Part shown: one piece after another, positions 57,209-64,000 of the stretch
Layout of the letters: each line of letters begins with the position of its first letter
Position numbering within the stretch: position 1 is the stretch's first letter
From: CAYRKQ01 sp964424985
Lineage (GTDB): Bacteria > Patescibacteriota > Saccharimonadia > Saccharimonadales > UBA7683
Reading direction: 5' to 3'
Assembly: GCA_964424985.1 (NCBI GenBank)
Contig: CAYRKQ010000001.1
Location: forward strand, 1 to 64,000
Length of the DNA: 64,000 nucleotides
The notes under the pieces: model-generated
What the model was told of the DNA's origin: nothing
What the model saw: the letters and a program-made list of their open reading frames with translations, nothing else
Database searches by the model: none
Position numbers and translations under genes: made by a program

Positions 57209-58819
57209 CTAACGCTTGTTCTTTTTCAATGCTGCAACGAAACCATCAAATAGTGCGCCTGGGCGGTCTGGTCGTGAGGTAAATTCTGGGTGAAATTGGC
57301 TGGCAATGAAGAACGGATGTTTCGAGGCTTCAATAATTTCTACCAGATTCCCCTGCTTCCACGTGCCGCTGACTTGCATGCCGGCCTCTTCAAGTGCTGC
57401 CTTGTAGTCGTTATTGAATTCATAGCGGTGCCGGTGACGTTCAAAAATTGTTTTTTGGGCGTACAGTTTGCGCGCCAGGCTACCTTCGGCCAACTGACAT
57501 TCGTAATTACCCAGCCGCATAGTACCGCCGGTTCCCTCTTTGCCTTTTTGGTCTGCCATGGTGGCAATTACCGGATCTTTCGTTTGAGGCTCAAATTCAG
57601 TTGAATTAGCAGCCTTAATACCGTGATTTCTAAGTGCGCCAATCGCCGCTACTTGCATGCCAAGGCAGAGGCCAAGATACGGCAGATTGTGTTTGAGCGC
57701 GTATTGGGCGGCCTGAATTTTGCCTTCAATGCCGCGAGAACCGAACCCGCCCGGCACCACCATGCCATCAACCGTCTGCGCAACGTCACCTAACTTCAGT
57801 TTCCCGCGTTCAATATCTTCAGCACTCACCCAAATAATCTCGATCTTAGCGTTATGCTTCCAGCCGGCCGCTCGCAGCGCTTCTACTACTGAGAAGTAGG
57901 TATCTTCATTATCTAAGTACTTCGCGACCATGCCAATAGTCAGCGTTTTTTCAGGCTGCTTGTTGATGGTTTTTACCATAGTACGCCACTGTTTGTTTTC
58001 AGCTTTTTTTGCCTGCAACCCAAGGCGCTTCACAATGTAGTCACCAATGCCGCGCTCTTCTAAGGTGAGTGGCACTTCGTAAATTGAGCTGGCGTTTGGC
58101 AAAAGCGCAATCGCCTCTTCAGAAATACCGCTGAACAAACTGAGTTTGGCAATTGAGCTTTCTGGCGGCATCTGTTCACTTCGTGCCATCAGCATGTCTG
58201 GCACAATACCGGTGTTGCGAAGATCTTTAACCGCATTTTGCGCCGGTTTTGTTTTATATTCTTTGCTCGCCCCTAAATACGGAATATAGACCACATGTAC
58301 GTACACGCAGTTTTCTCGGCCTTGCTTGAGGCCAATTTCGCGGATTGCCTCAACAAATGCCTGGCCTTCAATATCACCCACCGTGCCGCCAATTTCCACA
58401 ATATGTACGTCAAAGCCTTCGCCGGCTTTTAGAATCTGTTCTTGCATGGCGGCAATCACGTGCGGCACAATCTGTACCGTTTTGCCCAGGTATTTTCCGG
58501 CGCGCTCGTCGTCAATCACCTGGCGCAAAACGCGGCCGCTCATCAGGCTGCTCGCCTGCGTCAGTTCGGCGTCTAAAAATCGTTCGTAGTGGCCAAGATC
58601 TAGGTCGGTCTCGGCTCCGTCTTTGGTAACAAAACATTCACCATGCTCGGCTGGGTTAAGCGTGCCGGCATCAACATTCAAATACGGATCACACTTTTGC
58701 ACATTAACGCTCAGCCCCCGGCTTTTTAAGATGTTGCCAATTGAAGCAGCAGTAATTCCCTTCCCAACTCCTGAAAGCACCCCCCCAGTTACAAAAATAA
58801 ACTTTGGCGTTTTACTCAC
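57209..58819 (-). CDS. pyrG: CTP synthase
   Basis: Makes CTP from UTP with glutamine. N-terminal synthetase domain (FIFVTGGVLSGVGKGITAASIG; HGECFVTKDGAETDLDLGHYERF; EIGGTVGDIEGQAF) and C-terminal class I glutaminase with GGFGSRG, LGLCLGMQ (nucleophile Cys) and SQFHPEF. GTG 58819 is chosen as start: GGAGG lies 8 bases upstream. The longer frame starting at 58834 would include that Shine-Dalgarno. 536 residues. Confidence 0.97.
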   Translation of the reverse strand: MSKTPKFIFVTGGVLSGVGKGITAASIGNILKSRGLSVNVQKCDPYLNVDAGTLNPAEHGECFVTKDGAETDLDLGHYERFLDAELTQASSLMSGRVLRQVIDDERAGKYLGKTVQIVPHVIAAMQEQILKAGEGFDVHIVEIGGTVGDIEGQAFVEAIREIGLKQGRENCVYVHVVYIPYLGASKEYKTKPAQNAVKDLRNTGIVPDMLMARSEQMPPESSIAKLSLFSGISEEAIALLPNASSIYEVPLTLEERGIGDYIVKRLGLQAKKAENKQWRTMVKTINKQPEKTLTIGMVAKYLDNEDTYFSVVEALRAAGWKHNAKIEIIWVSAEDIERGKLKLGDVAQTVDGMVVPGGFGSRGIEGKIQAAQYALKHNLPYLGLCLGMQVAAIGALRNHGIKAANSTEFEPQTKDPVIATMADQKGKEGTGGTMRLGNYECQLAEGSLARKLYAQKTIFERHRHRYEFNNDYKAALEEAGMQVSGTWKQGNLVEIIEASKHPFFIASQFHPEFTSRPDRPGALFDGFVAALKKNKR

Positions 58820-58840
58820 TTTGTTTTCCTCCACACGTCT

Positions 58841-58902
58841 GTCATCCCGGACTTGATCCGGGATCCAGTATTTTTTAACATTCCTGCTTGTGCAGGAATA
58901 GC
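58841..58902. repeat. GTCAT-type palindromic element with decayed right end
   Basis: Starts GTCATCCCGGACTTGATCC and ends GCAGGAATAGC, where the terminal ATGAC has become ATAGC. Confidence 0.75.
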
Positions 58903-59094
58903 ATTATTGATGTTACTTACCCCTGATATTAAAGAAAAGGCCTCCACTACGGCCTTCTTTGAAAAGATTTTTGTGGTCACGAACCCAGGCTTTTTACTAA
59001 ATTCAATAGCAGCACTGGCGTGAATCACATTTCCTCCATTAACTGACTTATCTTACCCCAACATCCCCCACAACGCAAGTACTCACCTTCTTCC
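58903..59094. other. Intergenic region upstream of pyrG
   Basis: About 190 bp without a convincing gene. A hairpin AAGGCC/GGCCTT at 58937-58956 with T-rich flanks on both strands may be a terminator. A short ORF across it is partly made of repeat sequence. Confidence 0.45.
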
Positions 59095-59202
59095 GTCATT
59101 CCAGCGCAGGCTGGAATCTAGAAAAACACATAAGCTCAATATATTTCTACATCACCGTAAGCAGATTTTTGGGGTCTGGATTCCAGCCTGCGCTGGAATG
59201 AC
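59095..59202. repeat. GTCAT-type palindromic element
   Basis: 108 bp, perfect ends GTCATTCCAGC and GCTGGAATGAC with hairpins GATTCCAGC-type on both sides and an AT-rich centre. Lies 10 bp from the ctpA stop and may work as its terminator. Confidence 0.85.
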
Positions 59203-59212
59203 GGAATTTAGG

Positions 59213-60421
59213 TTATTGTAGTTCCTGAAGGGCGCGGTCTTTTTGGGGGTCTTTGGCGTTTTCGTAATCTTTATTGGTTAATTTCACTTCAACGTCTGGC
59301 TTAATGCCTTCTTTGTCGATATTCTTACCGTTTGGCGTAAACCACCGCGCCACGGTGACTTTTAATTTGCCACCATTACTCAGGTCAATCACCTCTTGAA
59401 CGCTGCCCTTGCCAAAGGTTTTTTCACCCATTAGTTTTACAGCGCCGTGATCGTGTAAGGCTCCCGCTACAATCTCACTAGCGCTGGCTGAGCCACCGTT
59501 TACTAGCACTACTGTCGGAACGCCTCCCAGCACCGCGTTGTTGCCTGTCTTCAGGCTGGAAATCACCTTATCGCCGCGACGCTCCTGCACCACCACTTTC
59601 TCATTCAGCCACAATCCAGAAACATCAACCGAGCTGGAAAGTAAGCCACCGCCGTTATTACGAAGGTCTAAAATGACCCCATTAACGTTTTTAGCTTTAA
59701 AATCTTGCGCCGCCTTTCGGGCAAGCTCGGCAGTATCATCACTAAAGCGCGTAATTTTAAGATAGCCAATGTTCCCTGGTAAAATACTGCTTTCTACGCT
59801 TGGCACATTCACCTGAGCCCGAGTGATTTCCACCTCTTTGGGCTCACCATCGCGAACTAATCCAAGCTTCACTTTTGTGCCAATTTCACCACGAATTTTT
59901 GTTACTGCCTCGTCCACGCTCAAGTTGGCTGTCTCTTCACCGTTTATCGTAACTATCTGATCATTTGGTCTGAGCCCCACTTTCTCAGCTGGTGAACCGG
60001 CAATGGGCGCAATTATCACCAACTTACCATCACGCTTGCCAAGTTCGGCTCCAATGCCGCTAAACGTGCCATTGAGGTCTTCGTCAAAGGCGGCGGCCTC
60101 TTTGGGTGTGAAGTAGGTGGTGTACGGATCACCCGCCGCATCTACCAAACCTTTTTTGAGCCCATCTTCGAGGGCGCTAACTTCTAATTTGCCATCGAAC
60201 TTCTTTTTAAGAATATCGTAGACTTCTTCGGTGCTTGAAAAATCAAGATTGCGGCTTAAGCTAGAGTTTGCGCTGTTGGAATACGGCGCGAAAAACCAGT
60301 CACCAATAAACTGAAAACGGTTGCCAGCTACAAAGGCCAACACCAACATAACGGCAAAAAAACCGAGTGAAACAGTTCGCTTCTTTTTCCCCTCCACGGG
60401 CGTCCGACTATTTTTTGGCAT
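59213..60421 (-). CDS. S41 C-terminal processing peptidase (CtpA)
   Basis: 402 residues: basic start, membrane anchor (TVSLGFFAVMLVLAFVAGN), PDZ domain (about 120-205, GIGAELGKRDGKLVIIAPIAGSPAEKVGLRPNDQIVTING) and protease domain with nucleophile Ser in NGGSASASEIVAGAL and Lys in GEKTFGKGSVQE. Cuts membrane or wall proteins outside the cell. TACAAT (60433-60428) lies 6 nt before the ATG: leaderless. Divergent from femAB, 28 bp apart. Confidence 0.95.
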   Translation of the reverse strand: MPKNSRTPVEGKKKRTVSLGFFAVMLVLAFVAGNRFQFIGDWFFAPYSNSANSSLSRNLDFSSTEEVYDILKKKFDGKLEVSALEDGLKKGLVDAAGDPYTTYFTPKEAAAFDEDLNGTFSGIGAELGKRDGKLVIIAPIAGSPAEKVGLRPNDQIVTINGEETANLSVDEAVTKIRGEIGTKVKLGLVRDGEPKEVEITRAQVNVPSVESSILPGNIGYLKITRFSDDTAELARKAAQDFKAKNVNGVILDLRNNGGGLLSSSVDVSGLWLNEKVVVQERRGDKVISSLKTGNNAVLGGVPTVVLVNGGSASASEIVAGALHDHGAVKLMGEKTFGKGSVQEVIDLSNGGKLKVTVARWFTPNGKNIDKEGIKPDVEVKLTNKDYENAKDPQKDRALQELQ

Positions 60422-60449
60422 ACAAAAATTGTATCATGAATACATAGAC

Positions 60450-61466
60450 ATGAGCGGCATATATTCATACACCCAGCTTTCGGAACCCGAGTTTGAAAAG
60501 ATTGCAAAAACACTCGCCCCTGTTTCGATCCCCATTGAACAGACGCCAACCTGGGGTAGATTTGACGATGCCCTCCCGGAGCGTACCTTCCTGGGCAGCT
60601 TTCGCTACGATGATGGCGAACGCTTGGTGGCCGTTGCCAGCGCCACCTTCTACCAGCGAAAAGGCCGCAATTGGATCTGGATCAAGCACGGTCCACTTTA
60701 CGCCAGTGAACCGAACACCCAAACAATCAAAAAAATGTGTTCAACGCTGAAAGCGCAGTTTTCATCTGTTAAAGGTACGCCTCCTTTATTTATTCGCCTG
60801 AGCTCCCCCACAAAAACTACTCCGCTGCTCTCCCCTTTTGAGCACACCATGTACGACGAGACGGTGGTGGTTGACCTCACCAAAACCGAAGATGAAATAC
60901 TCGCCGGCATGAGCCAAAGTGGCCGCCGAGGGATGCGTAAAGCCAAAAAAGAAGAGCTGGTTGTTGAATCATTCAGTGGCAATAAAGCCGTAAGCCTGTT
61001 TGAAAAGCATTGCTATCGAGTACTAAAAGAAACTGCCATTCGTGATCATTTTGGCATACATCCTCTCAAAATGTATATAACCATGCTTGAGCGTCTGGGG
61101 GAATCTGCTCGCCTCTACGTTATCTTGCATAAAAAACAAATTGTGGCTTGGGCTATCACAACAGAATACGACCAAACTGTACTTTACTATTACGGTGGAA
61201 GTGATGACAAGGCACGCGATTTACACGCCCCCTACCTGCTCCATTGGCAGATTATCAAAGATATGAAAGCCCGAAACAATAAAATATATGACTTCATGGG
61301 AATCGCTGGCAAAAATTACCCGAGTCTGGCACATGTTACGACATTCAAATTGAAGTTCTCAAAAGATATCGTCAGTGTCCCACCAGCTTATGACCTACCC
61401 TTGCAACCAGCAAAATACCGTTTACTCTCCTTAGCAATCAAAGCCAAACGCAAACTAAACCGCTAG
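60450..61466 (+). CDS. FemAB-type peptidoglycan interpeptide ligase
   Basis: 338 residues of the FemX/FmhB family, which adds amino acids from aminoacyl-tRNA to lipid II to build crossbridges. Tandem GNAT-like domains: QTPTWGRFD..., HGPLYAS, FIRLSSPTKTTPLL, VVVDLTKTEDEILAGMSQSGRRGMRKAKKEEL and VAWAITTEYDQTVLYYYGGSDD with DFMGIAGKNYPSLAHVTTFKLKF. ATG 60450 is chosen; longer frames overlap ctpA. Suggests a crossbridged wall, relevant to sortase anchoring. Confidence 0.92.
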   Translation: MSGIYSYTQLSEPEFEKIAKTLAPVSIPIEQTPTWGRFDDALPERTFLGSFRYDDGERLVAVASATFYQRKGRNWIWIKHGPLYASEPNTQTIKKMCSTLKAQFSSVKGTPPLFIRLSSPTKTTPLLSPFEHTMYDETVVVDLTKTEDEILAGMSQSGRRGMRKAKKEELVVESFSGNKAVSLFEKHCYRVLKETAIRDHFGIHPLKMYITMLERLGESARLYVILHKKQIVAWAITTEYDQTVLYYYGGSDDKARDLHAPYLLHWQIIKDMKARNNKIYDFMGIAGKNYPSLAHVTTFKLKFSKDIVSVPPAYDLPLQPAKYRLLSLAIKAKRKLNR

Positions 61467-61490
61467 AATCTGCATTCAGATACCTCTAGT

Positions 61491-61558
61491 GTCATCCTGA
61501 ACTCGTTTCAGGATCTGATCTTTTCCGCCACTAGCTCCTGAAACGGGTTCAGGATGAT
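61491..61558. repeat. GTCAT-type palindromic element
   Basis: 68 bp, GTCATCCTGAACTCGTTTC at the left, GAAACGGGTTCAGGATGAT at the right; close to the copy at 17520. Confidence 0.85.
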
Positions 61559-61587
61559 AAGCCAGGAAAGCTTATCAAAACGAGGTG

Positions 61588-62739
61588 TTACCTGTTAGGG
61601 AACGTAATGAAACGATAATATCTGTAGTCGGATTGGTAGATCTTTCGTGAAGAATATGAATTTGGGATCCAGTTATACTCACTAATAGTGATTGAATCGT
61701 CGCCGTTCACGCTTTCAACATACATCACGTGTCCGTAGCTGCCAATATATTGAATAGCGGCATCTCCCGCACGAGGCACACCCGTGCGCTGCGACGTATA
61801 GCCAGCCGTAGTTGAAGGCCACTCATTAGCATTACCAGCCCCATTAAAGTGACGTACGCCCTTGCCCTGGCTCGAAAGCTTCCAGGCTACGTAACTGGTA
61901 CACTGGCGCGCATAGAGCCCCCAGCTATCCACGACTGAAGAGTAGCCATAGCCGTTAATGGGCGCACCTGCCCACGGATAGCCGCCACTACCGCCGGTAG
62001 AGACATAGCCGCCACTCCATTGATTTCGCGCCTGGGCAATAGCCGCCTGCTGGGCAAGCAGTGTTGAAATTTCAGCTTGTCGGTTTTTAACAATCTTGTC
62101 AAAACCGGCTTTGCTGAGGTTAATACTGCCAAGTTTTCTGTCGGCCTCTTTATTCTTAGCCACCCGCTCACCTTTAAGCGTCTTTTGTTCTTCAATAATC
62201 TTAGTTACTTCAGCTTTTTGTGCATCAAGCTGCTTTTTGAGCTTCTCAATTTCATCAAGTGTGTTGGTGATGCTTTCTTTAATACGGTCGCGGTACTCTT
62301 GTTTATCTACGAAATCGCTAATATTTTTACTCGAAGCTATCATTTCAAGAGGTGAAATGTCACCTTCTATGTACATAGAGCGAATATTGGCACTCAGCAG
62401 CTCTTTTTGCTGCTCGAGTCGCTTCTGGGCTTCTTCAATTTTCTTAGAAAGCTCATTCTGACGAGCTACGTTGGCATCAATCTTTGCTTGAATACCAGCA
62501 ATTTCTGTTTGCAGCTTATCAATCTGTTCTTCAACCGTGTCTGCCTTCTCACTCAGCTTATTCGCCTCAGCTTGCGCCGCAGCTTGTTCTTGTTGCTTTT
62601 GGCGAATCTGGTCGTCAATTGAAACAGCCTGCACGCCTACCATGGGTGCAGTAATAGATGAGATCACGACCACTGCACCAGTAAGAAGTGGTGTTAGTGA
62701 TATGAACGATATCTTTTTTGTGGATGTTTGTTTTATCAT
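61588..62739 (-). CDS. Coiled-coil CHAP peptidoglycan hydrolase (PcsB-like)
   Basis: 383 residues. Signal or anchor segment (ISFISLTPLLTGAVVVISSITAP), a long coiled coil (about 50-240, RQKQQEQAAAQAEANKLSEKAD...), then a Gly/Tyr linker and a CHAP domain with Cys in YARQCTSYVAWKL and His in YGHVMYVESVN. The layout matches PcsB/CwlO-type hydrolases activated by FtsEX; ftsX and ftsE lie just upstream. ATG 62739 is chosen from the promoter at 62750-62778. A second, longer start (62826, TAAAAT 8 nt upstream) is possible. Confidence 0.93.
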   Translation of the reverse strand: MIKQTSTKKISFISLTPLLTGAVVVISSITAPMVGVQAVSIDDQIRQKQQEQAAAQAEANKLSEKADTVEEQIDKLQTEIAGIQAKIDANVARQNELSKKIEEAQKRLEQQKELLSANIRSMYIEGDISPLEMIASSKNISDFVDKQEYRDRIKESITNTLDEIEKLKKQLDAQKAEVTKIIEEQKTLKGERVAKNKEADRKLGSINLSKAGFDKIVKNRQAEISTLLAQQAAIAQARNQWSGGYVSTGGSGGYPWAGAPINGYGYSSVVDSWGLYARQCTSYVAWKLSSQGKGVRHFNGAGNANEWPSTTAGYTSQRTGVPRAGDAAIQYIGSYGHVMYVESVNGDDSITISEYNWIPNSYSSRKIYQSDYRYYRFITFPNR

Positions 62740-62749
62740 TCCAGTACTA

Positions 62750-62778
62750 ATTTTAGCATAAGCACTTAAATCAGTCAA
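62750..62778 (-). promoter_or_regulatory. Promoter of the CHAP hydrolase gene
   Basis: TTGACT (62778-62773), 17-bp spacer ending GCTTATGC, TAAAAT (62755-62750). The GCTTATGC just before the -10 is shared with the twin promoters at 55280 and 56291. Confidence 0.7.
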
Positions 62779-62909
62779 GTCTTTTGACTGCCCCGACTTT
62801 TGAGCGGTTTTTTTGTGGTGGATCATGTGCTTATATTTTACCATAAGCATAATACGTGGCAAGTTTTAAGTGTGTTTACCACAACAGCACTTCCCACTTT
62901 CTTGCCTTC

Positions 62910-62935
62910 GTCATTCCAGCCTGCGCTGGAATGAC
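62910..62935. repeat. Minimal GTCAT-type palindrome
   Basis: 26-bp single hairpin GTCATTCCAGC-CTGC-GCTGGAATGAC in the gap between ftsX and the CHAP gene; could serve as terminator of ftsX. A word tract (CTGCCATCTACC, ATGCTACCTGCTACTTGG) adjoins at 62942-62975. Confidence 0.8.
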
Positions 62936-62968
62936 GATCCCCAACTGCCATCTACCATATGCTACCTG

Positions 62969-63925
62969 CTACTTGGTGTGTTTGAGACGCAGGTGTTTTC
63001 GTATGGCCAGATAGGCTGAGAATGAGCCGATGAGGATGCCAGCGAAGACTGTGATGAATACAGCTGGCAAGAACCACTGCTGGAACTGATCAACGGTCGG
63101 ACGAATTTCCTCTACATAACTACCGAGCTTCGGCGCTTGACCGAGCACTGCCAGGTAGAAGAATGAAAGCGAAAGCACGGCAGCAATGATGCCGTAAATA
63201 CTGGCTTCTACCAAAAACGGCCCGCGAATGTACCACTTGCTCGCCCCAATCAGCTGCATAATTTCAATTTCGTCTTTACGGTTAAAAATGGTCATGCGAA
63301 TGGTGTTGAAGATGACCAAAATTGAGATAACCCCAAAAATAATACTGGCAACTAAGCCTCCGGTACGCAGAAACTTAGCAATGTTGCCAAGCCGATCAAC
63401 AGCTGTCCGCTTAGCGTCGTCTTTATAGGAATCTTTGTCGTAGATAGATGAATACTGTGGTTGGCGCGCCACTTCTACTACTTTTTGCAGATCATCAGGG
63501 TTAATGGTTTTAACGCGGATGCTGGCTGGGAAAGCATCTTTGGTTTGGGCAATGGCTTGAAGGGTCTTGATATCGCCTTCATTTGCTTGTTCAAAGCTCG
63601 CCCGAGCGGCATCTTTTGAAATGTAAGTAATTTCTCGCACTCCGAGGCCTGCATTACTTTTTAGATCTGTTGAAAGCTGATCGGTCTGCTCTTTAGAAGC
63701 CTCGGTTTTAAAGAAAATTGAGACATCAATTTTTTCCGTAAAGGTTTCAACCGTATTATTAAGCGTATAACTGGCAAATGCCGTCAGTAAAATACAGATG
63801 AGCGTAATGGTCATCACCACCGTGGCAGCCACTGAAAGCCAGGCGTTTCTAAAAAAGCTGTGCAGCCCAGCTACGAATACGCGACGGGCATTGACTAATT
63901 TTCTTTTCAGCGGACTAGAGCTCAT
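62969..63925 (-). CDS. ftsX: Cell division protein FtsX
   Basis: 318 residues, four membrane segments in the FtsX order: cytoplasmic start (RRVFVAGLHSFFRNAWLSVAATVVMTITLICILL), external loop (about 55-190, with NVSIFFK-type strand and ARASFEQANEGD) and the C-terminal three helices (FNTIRMTIFNRKDEIEIMQLIGASKWYIRGPFLVEAS). Controls the wall hydrolase outside. ATGA overlap with ftsE; the CHAP hydrolase follows. Confidence 0.95.
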   Translation of the reverse strand: MSSSPLKRKLVNARRVFVAGLHSFFRNAWLSVAATVVMTITLICILLTAFASYTLNNTVETFTEKIDVSIFFKTEASKEQTDQLSTDLKSNAGLGVREITYISKDAARASFEQANEGDIKTLQAIAQTKDAFPASIRVKTINPDDLQKVVEVARQPQYSSIYDKDSYKDDAKRTAVDRLGNIAKFLRTGGLVASIIFGVISILVIFNTIRMTIFNRKDEIEIMQLIGASKWYIRGPFLVEASIYGIIAAVLSLSFFYLAVLGQAPKLGSYVEEIRPTVDQFQQWFLPAVFITVFAGILIGSFSAYLAIRKHLRLKHTK

Positions 63926-64000
63926 TGCCTACCTCCCGCGGTATCTGAGGCCACGCGCCCGTGATCTATGGTAATGACGCGGCGTTTGAGCTTTGAGACA
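63922..64000 (-). CDS. ftsE: FtsE ATPase, C-terminal end only
   Basis: The last 25 residues are visible: VSKLKRRVITIDHGRVASDT then AGGRQ. The block RVITIDHGRVASD matches the end of FtsE (RVIxLDxGRI). The stop TGA overlaps the ftsX ATG. The rest lies outside the window. Confidence 0.88.
   Translation of the reverse strand, partial: VSKLKRRVITIDHGRVASDTAGGRQ

Noticed and set aside
58816..59028. ORF of 70 codons upstream of pyrG
   Set aside because: About half of it (AIPAQAG...) is the read-out of a palindromic element and the rest spans a terminator-like hairpin. No ribosome site.
1..64000. CRISPR array, prophage or IS element
   Set aside because: No regular spacer-repeat array, no capsid, terminase, integrase or transposase gene is seen on either strand.
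1..64000. UGA recoded as glycine, as in some CPR lineages
   Set aside because: UGA acts as the stop in many conserved genes (mraY, ftsE, the response regulator before recO), and conserved frames contain no internal UGA.

Overview
The window reads as a chromosomal piece of a small-genome, Gram-positive-type member of the Candidate Phyla Radiation, most likely Candidatus Saccharibacteria (TM7). This is inferred from gene content and is not a search result. The signs are a compact division and cell-wall cluster (mraZ, rsmH, ftsL, PBP, mraY, ftsW, murG, ftsQ), a sortase with an LAQTG surface protein, a FemAB-type ligase, FtsEX with a coiled-coil CHAP hydrolase, a WhiB-type domain, an archaeal/eukaryal-type glycyl-tRNA synthetase, and no biosynthetic pathways apart from pyrG and pyrD. 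UGA is used as a stop (for example in many ATGA overlaps), so this is not a UGA-recoding lineage. Two 10-N gaps (13099-13108 and about 29191-29200) show that the sequence is a scaffold.

Layout. 1-9.2 kb: msrA end, an unknown gene with a nuclease-like motif, tRNA-Leu, sortase, PEGA and DUF4367-like membrane proteins, gltX, a SpoU methyltransferase and a DUF3048 protein. 9.2-18.3 kb: a WhiB-domain fusion, tRNA-Glu, a histidine kinase/response regulator pair, an RluB-type pseudouridine synthase, der, pth, a small gene with an unusual promoter, a candidate structured RNA, dprA and a UlaG-like hydrolase. 18.3-24.5 kb: topA, a sigma-region-4/HARE-HTH protein, a PRTase-like protein and an AT-rich non-coding stretch. 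23.6-32.3 kb (minus strand): the dcw cluster, headed by mraZ with its operator. 32.5-42.7 kb: pyrD, GH1 glycosidase, PIF1-like helicase, a cupredoxin/ferric-reductase-like operon, small membrane proteins, a Doc/AbrB toxin-antitoxin pair and a C39-like protease with an alpha/beta hydrolase. 42.7-53.9 kb: glyS, recO fused by overlap to a response regulator, a kinase, xseAB, a flippase-like protein, the LAQTG surface protein, a Trm11-like methyltransferase and rpmA. 54-64 kb: an FHA-transglutaminase protein and an ART-like protein under twin promoters, pyrG, a CtpA protease, FemAB, a CHAP hydrolase, ftsX and the end of ftsE.

Three themes run through the window. (1) Many genes carry a -10 box 5-8 nt before the start codon and no Shine-Dalgarno, which points to widespread leaderless mRNAs. 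Two of these leaderless starts are micro-ORFs with related peptides (M..VRN.L ... DF-stop), each ending 4 nt before a real gene. (2) Several repeat families are dispersed: GTCAT/ATGAC-ended palindromic elements (two lie in frame inside RNA methyltransferase genes), an 82-bp hairpin element in two copies with compensatory stem changes, and degenerate short-word repeat tracts at gene borders. (3) The cell-surface genes (sortase, LAQTG protein, FemAB, CHAP, FtsEX, CtpA, flippase-like) together describe a monoderm envelope.
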